The translations under genes were made by a program, and so were the position numbers. Below the pieces are notes generated by a model. That model did no database searches, was not told the DNA's origin, and saw only the letters and a list, made by a program, of their open reading frames with translations. A stretch of 27,854 bases of DNA, taken from assembly GCA_021799405.1 (NCBI GenBank), contig JAJZAL010000043.1, positions 1-27,854 on the forward strand. Direction: 5' to 3'. Shown here in pieces: positions 1 through 7,956 of the stretch. Within the stretch, counting starts at the first letter, position 1; each line of letters starts with the position of its first letter. The stretch is from Acidobacteriota bacterium. GTDB taxonomy: Bacteria; Acidobacteriota; Terriglobia; Terriglobales; Acidobacteriaceae.

Positions 1-201
1 GCTCCCGGTTACACGCCGCTCACTGAGACTGCCGATCCGGGACAGGACCCGCAGCGCGGCGGCCTGCTGGTGGCGCATCCCGGCAAGGGCACTTATATCT
101 ATGTCGCCTATGCGCTCTATCGCCAGCTTCCCGAGTTAATTCCCGGCGCATACAGGTTGCTGGCCAACTTACTGAGTGCTGGCAAGTATCCGGCCCATTA
201 G
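1..201 (+). CDS. PIG-L family deacetylase, C-terminal end (partial)
   Basis: The open frame enters from the left edge in frame 1 and ends with TAG at 199-201, so only the last 66 residues are visible. The tail contains GGLLVAHPGKG, then YALYRQLPELIPGAYRLLANLL, shown here as two adjacent blocks. That resembles the extreme C-terminus of the large (about 800-900 aa) acidobacterial PIG-L/LmbE-type proteins, whose N-terminal half is a zinc-dependent N-acetyl-sugar deacetylase. The catalytic domain lies outside the window, so the call rests only on this tail and is moderate. No clear terminator follows. Confidence 0.55.
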   Translation, partial: APGYTPLTETADPGQDPQRGGLLVAHPGKGTYIYVAYALYRQLPELIPGAYRLLANLLSAGKYPAH

Positions 202-340
202 AAGATTTTCAGTGACGAAGCGCTGAGGAGGACGAGGTAACTTGATAGGAGTTTCAAGAACGGAGCCCGGCAATCGACCCATTGTTAAAATTGCGTGAAC
301 GCACGCTGCCCGGCTGTGGAAATTACGGCAGCATGAGAAC

Positions 341-364
341 GGCTTCTTCCCCGCATAAGAAGCC
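341..364. repeat. Perfect 8-bp inverted repeat, hairpin
   Basis: GGCTTCTT (341-348) and AAGAAGCC (357-364) are exact inverted copies around an 8-nt loop. There is no T run on either side, so it is not a good intrinsic terminator. It lies about 140 bp after the PIG-L stop and could be a weak transcript end or processing structure. Confidence 0.3.
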
Positions 365-578
365 AAGATTGCGCCATGACCGTAGCCGCTGACAAAGCGG
401 AATCTGATTCCTCACTCCCCGACTCAACTGCCCAGAACCGCACCGCACTTAGTGCGCGACTAATTCCTGCAATTGCGCGGCAGATTCGCAGGTCGACCTC
501 ACTAAGTTCCGGTTGCAAGTTAGAAACTGTACTGCGCTGCTATCGTCAAGTAAATATCTCTTGAAAAGAAGATGAATG

Positions 579-600
579 TCACATGAATATGCCTATGTGA
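579..600. promoter_or_regulatory. Candidate operator palindrome TCACAT-N10-ATGTGA
   Basis: TCACAT at 579-584 and ATGTGA at 595-600 form a perfect 6-bp dyad spaced by 10 bases. It sits about 180 bp upstream of the porin start, in the AT-rich part of the leader. The size and symmetry suit a dimeric regulator. The arms are inverted relative to a CRP/FNR-type TGTGA-N6-TCACA site, so that family is not implied. No regulator is identified. Confidence 0.3.
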
Positions 601-779
601 AAAGCATGTGAATTCGTCAAATATTCATCTGCATCTGCGAGTCTGAATTGCAGTTACTCCTGCATCTGGATAGGTGCACGCTCAATTCACGGTTCCGGAC
701 GCTCAGGAGCACTGTGCATTCACTCTGAAGGTCAACGCAGAAGACATTCAACCAGATCTGAAAGGAAATGAGAGGCCCA

Positions 780-2594
780 ATGAATTGCAGATTCACAACA
801 GCTGCCGCGGGAATTCTGGCAGTTGGTCTAGTTGCTTCCTACGCTTTCGCCAGCGGCGCGCCGCCGGCACAGAAAAAGCACACATCAAGCAACCGAGCCA
901 AGACGCCTTCTTCGCCTTCGCTCGAAGAGCAGATTCAGGCGCTACGCAACGAGCTTCAGAGCCAGATCGACAGTCTAAAGAATGAGTTGGCCACCAAGGA
1001 TGAGCAATTGAAACAGGCGCAGCAGTCCGCGGCTGCGGCTCAGGCGGCGGCCGCCAAAGCGGAAGCAGCAGCCCAGTCGCAACAGCAAACACTCACCGAA
1101 AACAAAGACGCAGTCACCGCCCTGCAGAGTTCGGTCAACAGCCTGAAGGGCACACAGGCTACACTTGCGACAACGGTCACTAATACGTCTAAAGTTGCGT
1201 CCCGCATCAGGGAGGAAATCGGTAATCCGGATTCCATCCACTTTAAGGGCATCACCATCTCGCCCACCGGCAGCTTCCTGGCGGCCGAAACCGATTACCG
1301 TTCCGGAGCCACCGGCGGCGGTCTCAACACTGCCTTTACCGCGATTCCGCTGCAACATTCCGACGACGCCCAGATCAGTGAATTCGGCGGTACGGGCCGT
1401 CAGTCACGCGTTGCGGTCAGGGCCACCGGCCAACTGAAAAACATGGTGTTGACGGGCTACTATGAAATGGACTGGCTGGGTACCGGCATCACATCCAACA
1501 ACAATCAGTCCAACAGTTACGTACTGCGACAGCGGCAGTTGTGGGCGGATGCGAAGCTCATTGATGGCTGGGACTTCTCAGGAGGCCAGGGCTGGTCACT
1601 GGCTGCTGAAACCACCCAGGGACTTACCCGGGGAACTGAGATTCTGCCAGCCACCATCGACCCCCAGTACGAAGCCGGCTTTGTTTGGACCCGCCAATAC
1701 AGCTTCCGCGTAAGCAAGAATATCGGCAAGGCGTTCTTCATGGGCATCTCTGCAGAGAATGCTCAAACTCTGAATCCCGCCGGCACCAACCTGCCCACCA
1801 ACTTTCTGGAGGGCTCGGCCGGAAATGGCGGCGGCCTCTACAACCCTACAGCAAACTACTCCTTCAACCTGGCGCCGGATATGATCGCCAAGATCGCTGT
1901 TGAACCGGGTTGGGGCCACTGGGAACTCTTCGGCATCAGCCGTTTCTTCCGCGACCGCGTTTACCCCAACGCGCCCGCGTCGTCTGCCGGAGCATATAAC
2001 GACACGACGGTGGTCGGCGGCGTAGGTGGCGGATTCCGCGGTCCACTCTTCGGCAACAGGGTCAGCATCGGCCTGAAGGGACTTTGGGGCCAGGGCATGG
2101 GCCGTTACGGTTCCTCCACCATCGCGGACGTGACTCTGCGTCCTGACGGCCAGCTCGCCCCGCTGCGCGCCTTCTCCGCACTCAGCACCGTGGAGCTGAA
2201 CCCCACGGCACGCCTGAACGTTTACCTCAACTATGGCGGCGACTATGTCTATCGCCGCTACTTCGGCAACGAAGGCTACGGATCACCCCTGACCAACATG
2301 TCGGGCTGCAACACCCAGCCTGTACCTGGCACCGGCGCAACCAACGGCGCAGTTGGCTATTCGCCAAACGCACCACCGAACTGCGGCGGTAACAACAAGG
2401 ACGTTCAGGAGTTCACCGCCGGGTATTGGTTCTACTTCTACAAGGGACCAAAGGGCGGACTGCGCCAGGGCATCCAGTACAGCCACTTCCGCCGCGATCT
2501 CTGGTCCGGCGCGGGCGGGCCGTCGAATCCGGGCGGTGGCGCGTTCGGCACCGACGACACCCTCTTTACCTCCTTCCGCTACTACCTTCCCTAA
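780..2594 (+). CDS. Outer-membrane porin-like protein with periplasmic coiled coil
   Basis: The product is about 604 aa. A signal peptide (hydrophobic core AAAGILAVGLVASYAFA) is followed by a basic linker. A long Gln/Ala/Lys-rich coiled coil covers roughly residues 45-130 (EEQIQALRNELQSQIDSLK onward). The rest is rich in Gly, aromatics and alternating polar/hydrophobic strands typical of a beta-barrel, and it ends in FRYYLP. This is the architecture of acidobacterial porins in which the coiled coil probably spans the periplasm or trimerises the barrel; the solute is unknown. The ATG at 780 is preferred because GAGAGG lies 4 nt upstream. An in-frame ATG at 768 has its purine run too close. The gene stands alone, with a long leader and a terminator-like hairpin. 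Confidence 0.75.
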   Translation: MNCRFTTAAAGILAVGLVASYAFASGAPPAQKKHTSSNRAKTPSSPSLEEQIQALRNELQSQIDSLKNELATKDEQLKQAQQSAAAAQAAAAKAEAAAQSQQQTLTENKDAVTALQSSVNSLKGTQATLATTVTNTSKVASRIREEIGNPDSIHFKGITISPTGSFLAAETDYRSGATGGGLNTAFTAIPLQHSDDAQISEFGGTGRQSRVAVRATGQLKNMVLTGYYEMDWLGTGITSNNNQSNSYVLRQRQLWADAKLIDGWDFSGGQGWSLAAETTQGLTRGTEILPATIDPQYEAGFVWTRQYSFRVSKNIGKAFFMGISAENAQTLNPAGTNLPTNFLEGSAGNGGGLYNPTANYSFNLAPDMIAKIAVEPGWGHWELFGISRFFRDRVYPNAPASSAGAYNDTTVVGGVGGGFRGPLFGNRVSIGLKGLWGQGMGRYGSSTIADVTLRPDGQLAPLRAFSALSTVELNPTARLNVYLNYGGDYVYRRYFGNEGYGSPLTNMSGCNTQPVPGTGATNGAVGYSPNAPPNCGGNNKDVQEFTAGYWFYFYKGPKGGLRQGIQYSHFRRDLWSGAGGPSNPGGGAFGTDDTLFTSFRYYLP

Positions 2595-2625
2595 CTCGCG
2601 AACCTCCCGGTTCCATTGCATGCCA

Positions 2626-2649
2626 GGGCGGCCGGTGTTCCGGCTGCCC
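2626..2649 (+). terminator. Terminator-like hairpin after the porin gene
   Basis: GGGCGGCCGG (2626-2635), loop TGTT, and CCGGCTGCCC (2640-2649) form a 10-bp GC-rich stem with one G-U pair. It begins 31 nt after the porin stop codon. The following TTCGGCTTTAT is only moderately T-rich, so termination may be incomplete. The stem is much stronger than other intergenic hairpins here. Confidence 0.45.
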
Positions 2650-2765
2650 TTCGGCTTTATGCAGCCAGCGCCGCCATGATGAGCTTCTTTCGCTCCGCAA
2701 AGGTCTCCAGCGTACACTGAAACCGGCCTCGCCCGTGACGATCCGCGCGTTGGAGGATAACTCGC

Positions 2766-3803
2766 ATGAAAAGGATCGGAGTGTTGTTCGGCATGGAGAA
2801 CAGCTTCCCAGGCGCCCTTGTCGAACACATCAACTCCAGAAATATCGACGGCATCCGAGCGGAATTTCTCCAGACCGGCGCCGTGCACCTGGACAAAGCG
2901 CCCGGCTACGCGGTGATTCTTGACCGCATCTCGCACGAAATCCCCTTCTATCGCGCCATCCTGAAGCATGCCGCCGCCAACGGGACCGTCGTCATCAACA
3001 ACCCTTTCTGGTGGTCGGCTGACGACAAGTTCTTCAATTACACACTGGCTGCCAGGCTGGGCGTCGCCGTACCGCGTACCGTCATCCTGCCGCACAAGCA
3101 TCTGCCCCACCGAACCAGCGACAAGTCAATGCGCAACCTGGAGTATCCGCTCAACTGGGACGCAGTCTTTGCTTACGTGGGGGAACACGGATTCCTAAAG
3201 CCCGTGGACGGCGGCGGCTGGCGCGATGTACACCACGTGCGCAGCCGCGAGGAGTTCTTCCGCGCATACGATCAGTCGCGCGATCTGTGCATGGTCTATC
3301 AGAAAGCGGTGAATTTTACTGAGTATTTTCGGTGCTATGTCGTGGGACAGAAACATGTGCGGATCATGCCGTACGATCCGCGCAGACCCTTCGCCGCGCG
3401 CTATGTGCAGGAGCCGGCGCGCGCCAGCAGAAGGCTGCTCGCGCGCATCAGACAGGATGCGCTCACGCTTTGCCGCGCCCTGGGCTATGACTTGAACACC
3501 GTGGAGTTCGCGGTCGAGAAGGGCATTCCGTACGCCATCGACTTTATGAACCCGGCGCCGGACGCCGACCTGCACTCGGTGGGCGAGGCCAACTTCGAGT
3601 GGCTGGTCAGGCAGGTGGCCGAGTTGGCAATCGCCAAGGCAAAGCGCGCCCCGCAACCAGCCGAGATGCGCTGGCCTGCCTTTCTGGGCGCCGGAGCCGC
3701 CTCCGCAACAGCGTTGAGGAAAAAGCCCGGTTCAAGAAAGTCAACCACGGCGAAGAAGGCCGATGCGGTTTCCTCTTCCGCGCCGGCCCCGGTTTCTGCG
3801 TGA
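2766..3803 (+). CDS. ATP-grasp domain protein (RimK / glutathione-synthase-like ligase)
   Basis: The product is 345 aa. It has an N-terminal alpha/beta domain (MKRIGVLFGMENSFPG) and a central ATP-grasp fold. Visible motifs are the nucleotide-lysine region FLKPVDGGGW (K145) and the metal-ligand region VEFAVEKG...AIDFMNPAPD (E247, D259, N262). The family joins a carboxylate to an amine or thiol through an acyl-phosphate; the substrates here cannot be told. The C-terminal 35 residues are a Lys/Ala/Ser/Pro-rich tail that looks disordered. GGAGG at 2752-2756 lies 9 nt before the ATG. It has no operon partner and converges with the rbsD-like gene, whose stop is 14 nt away. Confidence 0.75.
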   Translation: MKRIGVLFGMENSFPGALVEHINSRNIDGIRAEFLQTGAVHLDKAPGYAVILDRISHEIPFYRAILKHAAANGTVVINNPFWWSADDKFFNYTLAARLGVAVPRTVILPHKHLPHRTSDKSMRNLEYPLNWDAVFAYVGEHGFLKPVDGGGWRDVHHVRSREEFFRAYDQSRDLCMVYQKAVNFTEYFRCYVVGQKHVRIMPYDPRRPFAARYVQEPARASRRLLARIRQDALTLCRALGYDLNTVEFAVEKGIPYAIDFMNPAPDADLHSVGEANFEWLVRQVAELAIAKAKRAPQPAEMRWPAFLGAGAASATALRKKPGSRKSTTAKKADAVSSSAPAPVSA

Positions 3804-3817
3804 CGTGAGTGCAGCTT

Positions 3818-4327
3818 CTATTTTGATTGCGCCGCCTGCATGGCATCGCGCGTGCGTTTCTCCGCTTCGGCACTCCAGTAGCCGCAGTCCAGCTCAAAGA
3901 AGACGGAGGAGTAAGGAATGGTCAGATTGGTCTTGAGGATAAGCATGGAAAAGAGCGTGCTTGCCCTGTCGATCTGACCGATGAGTTCGAGGTGAGGAAT
4001 CGGCGTGACGGTGGCGCCGGCCAGCAACTCGTTGAGCTTGCGCCGATATTCGCCGATACCGGGCGAATCCGGCTCCTGCACAAAGGCAAACTCCTTGTCC
4101 GCGCGGATGTGGGCGCGAACGTGCCGGCTGGCGGCGATGGCGTCGCGCACGGCGCGGACCACTTCGAGATGATCGCCGCCGGTGACGATGCTTTCCACGC
4201 CCGGCTGCGACTGCACCGGATAGGCCGAGTCGGCGACCACGATCCAGTTGCGGTGACCATAGAGCGGCAGCAGCTCGTTCAAGCGCTGTTGCCAGGCAGG
4301 TAGAACGGACGTTGCATCCTTCGGCAT
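3818..4327 (-). CDS. RbsD/FucU family sugar mutarotase
   Basis: The product is 169 aa, slightly longer than E. coli RbsD or FucU (about 140 aa). Family members interconvert anomers of ribose or fucose in the cytoplasm. The N-terminal block LYGHRNWIVVADSAYP matches the family's GHGD...D-xxxP block and keeps His25 and Asp33. The usual Asp after GHG is Asn here, so substrate or activity may differ. The ATG at 4327 is chosen because AGGAGA lies 6 nt upstream; an upstream in-frame ATG at 4342 has no ribosome site. It is the last gene of the operon, 22 nt after the dehydrogenase stop, which supports a role in preparing a sugar for the upstream oxidoreductases. Confidence 0.75.
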   Translation of the reverse strand: MPKDATSVLPAWQQRLNELLPLYGHRNWIVVADSAYPVQSQPGVESIVTGGDHLEVVRAVRDAIAASRHVRAHIRADKEFAFVQEPDSPGIGEYRRKLNELLAGATVTPIPHLELIGQIDRASTLFSMLILKTNLTIPYSSVFFELDCGYWSAEAEKRTRDAMQAAQSK

Positions 4328-4349
4328 CGAATCTCTCCTCATCGCAGCT

Positions 4350-5414
4350 TTATTTGAGTTCTTCATCGGCACAGACGGCGACCTTGCCGCACTTGCCTGA
4401 GGCCATGAGCGCATAGGCTTCGCCGGCGTGCTCCAGCGGGAATCGGTGCGTGATAATGTCGGCCGGATGCAGGTTCCAGCGAACTAGACGCTCCACCAAT
4501 TCCTCCATCAGCCATGTGGATGTAACCCACGATCCGTATACGGTCTTCTGGTCATGAATCATGTCGGGCGAAGGGTTGATCTCCACCGTTCCCCCCTCAC
4601 CGATAAAGACGATCTTTCCCCACTTGCGCGTGGCGCGGATCGCGGTTGCGCGCGCGGCATGATGAGCCGAGCAATCCACCGCGCGCTCGACACCTAGGCC
4701 GCCAGTCATTTCCTTTACGGCCGCAGCATTGTCCGGGCCGGACGCCAGAACGGCATCGCACAGGCCTAGATCGAGCGCAATCTTCATGCGCTCGGGGACT
4801 ACATCGATGCCGATGATCTTGTTGGCGCCGAGCTTGCGGCAGAGCGCTCCGGTGGCCAGGCCGACCGGCCCCAGGCCAGTGATGAGCACGGCGTGATTGC
4901 CGTTGATGCCGATCTTCTCAAGACCTTCATAGACGGTGCCGAATCCGCACGCAACCTGCGCTCCGTCAGCGTAGGATAGCTCGTCGGGAAGCGCGATCAG
5001 ATCTTTCTCTTCGGCGATCATATATTCGGCCATGCCGCCGTCCCGCTGCCATCCGTAAGCGCGGCGATACTTCTCGCTGGTGCAGGAGATCATGTAGCCG
5101 CGCCGGCAGTCGTTGCACACGCCGCAGCCCGAGATGTGGTAAACGATGACGCGATCGCCCGTCTTGAAGCGGCGGCAGCCCGCGCCGGCGGAGACAATCT
5201 GGCCGCAGGGCTCATGTCCGGCAATCACCCCCTGGTATCCCTCGGGGCCTTTACCCAGATGCTCATGATAGATACAGCGAATATCAGACCCGCAGATGGT
5301 GGAAGCCTTGACGCGCAGCAGAACTTCGCCGTGCCCCGGCGAAGGTACAGGAACCGTGCGCATCTCCACACTGGAGTTGCCCGGCAAATACGCCGCATTC
5401 ATTGTCTCTTTCAT
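4350..5414 (-). CDS. Zinc-dependent medium-chain alcohol/polyol dehydrogenase
   Basis: The product is 354 aa, a standard length for the MDR superfamily. Catalytic zinc ligands are Cys41 (TICGSD) and His67-Glu68 (AGHEPCG). A structural-zinc loop has four cysteines at 97, 100, 103 and 111. The Rossmann glycine motif is GLGPVG (180-185), and Asp204 at the end of the second strand (IGIDVV) suggests NAD+ rather than NADP+. It probably oxidises a sugar or polyol hydroxyl; the substrate is not evident. The ATG at 5414 has GGAGA 7 nt upstream. The open frame runs upstream to 5774, but that part overlaps the neighbouring gene antisense and has no family similarity. It is the middle gene of the LacI-linked operon, 128 bp after the reductase gene. 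Confidence 0.85.
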   Translation of the reverse strand: MKETMNAAYLPGNSSVEMRTVPVPSPGHGEVLLRVKASTICGSDIRCIYHEHLGKGPEGYQGVIAGHEPCGQIVSAGAGCRRFKTGDRVIVYHISGCGVCNDCRRGYMISCTSEKYRRAYGWQRDGGMAEYMIAEEKDLIALPDELSYADGAQVACGFGTVYEGLEKIGINGNHAVLITGLGPVGLATGALCRKLGANKIIGIDVVPERMKIALDLGLCDAVLASGPDNAAAVKEMTGGLGVERAVDCSAHHAARATAIRATRKWGKIVFIGEGGTVEINPSPDMIHDQKTVYGSWVTSTWLMEELVERLVRWNLHPADIITHRFPLEHAGEAYALMASGKCGKVAVCADEELK

Positions 5415-5542
5415 CGTTGCGTCTCCATTTTGATGCTGTGATGGAATCAGCCTCACTGCAATATAACCAACCGCGCCAATGCGATTCGGTTCAACAATCC
5501 GCAACAGCCTCACGAAGCGAATGCAGCGCACACCGGCGTGCA

Positions 5543-6571
5543 CTACGGAGGCGTAATCTCTCCGTTCAGATCCCACAGATCTTCCCAGCTCTGCCCATCT
5601 TTCCAGAGAAAAACCTGGCCTTTGATCAGCCGGCAGTTGCGGTCGAGCCCGGCGATCTGCCGCATCTCGTCGTCGGTCAGCGGATCGCCCACCACGCCTT
5701 CGAGGTTGGCCCGGTAATGATGCGTGGAGAAAGGAATCGGCGCCTGTCCGCGCTGCACCGCCCACTTGATGCACACCACCGCGGGATGAATGCCATGCCG
5801 CCGGGCAATTGCGACGATCGCCGGATCTTCCGTGGGCGCGGTGTCTTCCGGCGTGCGGTCCCGCTCCGGCCGGCCCGGCGATCCGATGGGGCAGTAGCCG
5901 ACCGGCTGGAGGCCGTTTTCAACGACAAACCTGAACAGTTCCGGCTGCTGAAAATGCGGGTGCAGTTCCATCTCGTTCACCGCCGGCTTGATGCGGGCAT
6001 CCCGCAGCAGCAGCTGGAGCTTGGGAATGGTCATATTTGAGGTGCCGATATGGCGCACCAGGCCCATATCCACGAGTTCTTCCATCTTGCGCCAGGTCTT
6101 CATATAGTTCTCGTGGATGTACGGCCTGGCATGGGGGCTGCGGGAGGTCACGTCACAACCCGGCGGATGAAAGTTGGGGAATGGCCAATGCACCAGGTAG
6201 AGATCCAGGTAGTCGAGGCGAAGATCGGCGAGCGACTGGCGGCAGGAGGCAATCACATCGTCCTCGCCGTGCTGGTCATTCCAGAGCTTGGAGGTGATCC
6301 ACAGTTCCTCGCGCCGGATTCCGCTCTGCAGAATGGCCTCGAATGAGAGGCCGATTTCTGCCTCGTTGCGATAGACCGCCGCGCAGTCGAAGTGCCGGTA
6401 GCCGATCGCGGCCGCGCCTTTGACGGCCTCGGCGATTTCCCTGGCGCTGACATGGTCAGATCCAAATGTGCCCAGGCCCACGGCCGGCATTCTGGCTCCT
6501 GTATACAGTGTTCGCTGCGGAACTGCCGCGGGATTGATGGTGGTGGCTGCGCTCGGGTTCGGCTTGCTCAT
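5543..6571 (-). CDS. Aldo/keto reductase
   Basis: The product is 342 aa with the complete AKR tetrad: Asp62 and Tyr67 (FDCAAVY), Lys95 (SKLW) and His128 (VHWPF). It also has the N-terminal hairpin motif MPAVGLGTFG and the (beta/alpha)8 signature RHIGTSNM. It should catalyse NAD(P)H-dependent carbonyl reduction, or the reverse oxidation, of a sugar-like substrate. The ATG at 6571 has GGAG 5 nt upstream. It is the promoter-proximal gene of the minus-strand operon. Its promoter and a LacI-type palindrome lie directly upstream, so induction by the pathway sugar is likely. Confidence 0.85.
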   Translation of the reverse strand: MSKPNPSAATTINPAAVPQRTLYTGARMPAVGLGTFGSDHVSAREIAEAVKGAAAIGYRHFDCAAVYRNEAEIGLSFEAILQSGIRREELWITSKLWNDQHGEDDVIASCRQSLADLRLDYLDLYLVHWPFPNFHPPGCDVTSRSPHARPYIHENYMKTWRKMEELVDMGLVRHIGTSNMTIPKLQLLLRDARIKPAVNEMELHPHFQQPELFRFVVENGLQPVGYCPIGSPGRPERDRTPEDTAPTEDPAIVAIARRHGIHPAVVCIKWAVQRGQAPIPFSTHHYRANLEGVVGDPLTDDEMRQIAGLDRNCRLIKGQVFLWKDGQSWEDLWDLNGEITPP

Positions 6572-6588
6572 GCGGGCTCCATGTCTTA

Positions 6589-6604
6589 CAGTTATCGATA
6601 ACTG
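6589..6604. promoter_or_regulatory. LacI-family operator candidate, perfect 16-bp palindrome
   Basis: CAGTTATCGATAACTG is a perfect palindrome with a central CG, the classic form of LacI/GalR-family operators. It lies 17 bp upstream of the reductase start codon and 10 bp downstream of the minus-strand -10 box. That places it at about +4 to +20 of the predicted transcript, the standard repression position. The LacI-type gene diverges just beyond it. Binding is inferred from layout and symmetry. Confidence 0.75.
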
Positions 6605-6614
6605 CAATTCATGA

Positions 6615-6643
6615 AGAATACTTGGCTGCCCGGATCGTGTCAA
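6615..6643 (-). promoter_or_regulatory. Sigma70-type promoter of the sugar operon
   Basis: Read on the minus strand, TTGACA (6643-6638, exact consensus) is followed after 17 bases by TATTCT (6620-6615; four of six match TATAAT). Transcription would start near 6608, inside or just before the 16-bp palindrome. An overlapping weaker plus-strand pair, TTGGCT at 6622-6627 and CATGAT at 6645-6650 with 17-bp spacing, could serve the regulator gene. Confidence 0.65.
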
Positions 6644-6765
6644 TCATGATGAGGCTAATCCGGCACAACGCCTCCCACGGCCAGCTTAGAGTCGCCGATA
6701 GTACTTGTTGGAACCGGGCGGGGCGCGCCATACTCATCACTGGCAAAGCAATCGGTGCGAAAGCA

Positions 6766-7833
6766 ATGATCAATCAGCAGGGCAGGAAGCAGAGGCGCTC
6801 GAAGGCGCACAGCAGTGGGCCCGCGCGCTTAAAGGACATCGCGCAGGACCTGGGCCTTTCCACCGTCACCATCTCCAAGGTGCTGCGCGGCCATCCCGAC
6901 ATCGGTGAAGAGACCCGCGCGCGGGTACTGAAGCGAATGAAGGAGCTGAATTATCAGCCCAATTTCGCTGCCCGGGCCCTCATTACCGGACGAACCTGGA
7001 CCATTGGCCTGGTCGTTCCCGACCTGCTCCACCCATTCTTCGCGCTGGTGGCCAAAGCAATCTCAGCGGATATCCGCGGACAGGGATACAGCCTCATCAT
7101 CACATCATCGGAAGACGATCCGGAGCTGGAGCGGGAAGAGATCGGGCAACTGCTGGCGCGGCGCGTTGACGCCATGGTGATCGCATCGGCACAGCACGAT
7201 ACCGATAGCTTTCGCCGCATCGAAGAACAACAAATTCCCTATATTTTGATCGATCGGCGCATTGAGAATCTTCAGGCAAATTTTATTGGAGTGGATGATG
7301 AGGCGGTCGGCCTGCTGGCCACCCGGCATCTGATCGAACAGGGCTGCCAAAGAATCGCCCATATTCGCGGTGCCGGCACCAGTACTGCGGCTGGCCGCAT
7401 GAAGGGATACAAGCGCGCTCTGGCGACCCACCGTCAACCGCAGCCGCCTGGATACGTTGTCCCCGTTGGCATCTCCGGGGATGATCGCGGGTCATCAGGC
7501 GGTTATGCGGCGATGGAAAAACTGCTGAGTTTGAAACAGCGGCCGGACGGCGTCTTCTGCTTCAACGATCCGGTCGCAATGGGCGCGATGCACGCGATTC
7601 TCGATGCAGGTTTGCGCATCCCTGAAGACATTGCGGTGGTGGGATGCGGCAATTTAATTTACTCGGACTTTCTGCGCGTCCCGCTGACCTCAGTGGATCA
7701 GGACAGCGCCGCCATCGGCAAAAGCGCGGCAGACCTGGCGCTTTCACTGGTGGGCAAAAAAGAACCGCCGCGCACGAAGACAGAACTGATGAGCCCTAAA
7801 CTGGTCGTTCGCGCATCGTCCTTGCGCAAGTAG
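6766..7833 (+). CDS. LacI/GalR-family transcriptional regulator
   Basis: The product is 355 aa from ATG 6766. Residues 20-45 are a LacI helix-turn-helix (RLKDIAQDLGLSTVTISKVL). They are followed by the hinge region (LNYQPNFAARALITGRT) and a periplasmic-binding-protein-like sugar domain (TIGLVVPDLLHPFFALV ... PEDIAVVGCGN). Such proteins bind a palindromic operator as dimers and release or tighten on a sugar effector. The start is uncertain because no strong ribosome site precedes it and the frame is open upstream to 6622; family length favours 6766. It is divergent from the reductase-dehydrogenase-mutarotase operon, its most likely target. Confidence 0.85.
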   Translation: MINQQGRKQRRSKAHSSGPARLKDIAQDLGLSTVTISKVLRGHPDIGEETRARVLKRMKELNYQPNFAARALITGRTWTIGLVVPDLLHPFFALVAKAISADIRGQGYSLIITSSEDDPELEREEIGQLLARRVDAMVIASAQHDTDSFRRIEEQQIPYILIDRRIENLQANFIGVDDEAVGLLATRHLIEQGCQRIAHIRGAGTSTAAGRMKGYKRALATHRQPQPPGYVVPVGISGDDRGSSGGYAAMEKLLSLKQRPDGVFCFNDPVAMGAMHAILDAGLRIPEDIAVVGCGNLIYSDFLRVPLTSVDQDSAAIGKSAADLALSLVGKKEPPRTKTELMSPKLVVRASSLRK

Positions 7834-7956
7834 GCCGCAGCCGGCAGCATCTCGATGAATGCGACTTCAGCGAGCGGACTTCCGCCATCCAGCGCAACAG
7901 AGACGCATAGAATTGACCGGCGAGTAAGGCTTTCACGGCAGGATTCTTCGCACCGG

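Larger units (their letters stand above)
202..779. other. Non-coding leader region upstream of the porin gene
   Basis: No convincing gene lies in this 578-base stretch. A 62-codon frame at 376-564 has no Shine-Dalgarno site and low-complexity composition, so it is not called. The right half (about 540-640) is visibly more AT-rich than its surroundings, as expected for the control region of an abundant outer-membrane protein. Two inverted repeats are listed separately. I did not find a -35/-10 pair good enough to call; TTGAAA at 561-566 has only a weak partner near 585-590. Confidence 0.5.

Noticed and set aside
376..564. 62-codon frame in the porin leader
   Set aside because: No ribosome site, no recognisable pattern, and it overlaps the AT-rich control region.
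2283..3110. Long minus-strand frame opposite the porin and ATP-grasp genes
   Set aside because: Composition is that of a shadow frame in GC-rich DNA; both opposing genes have clear family motifs and ribosome sites.
5415..5774. N-terminal extension of the alcohol dehydrogenase frame
   Set aside because: It is Arg-rich and antisense to the reductase gene, while ATG 5414 has a good ribosome site and fits the family length.
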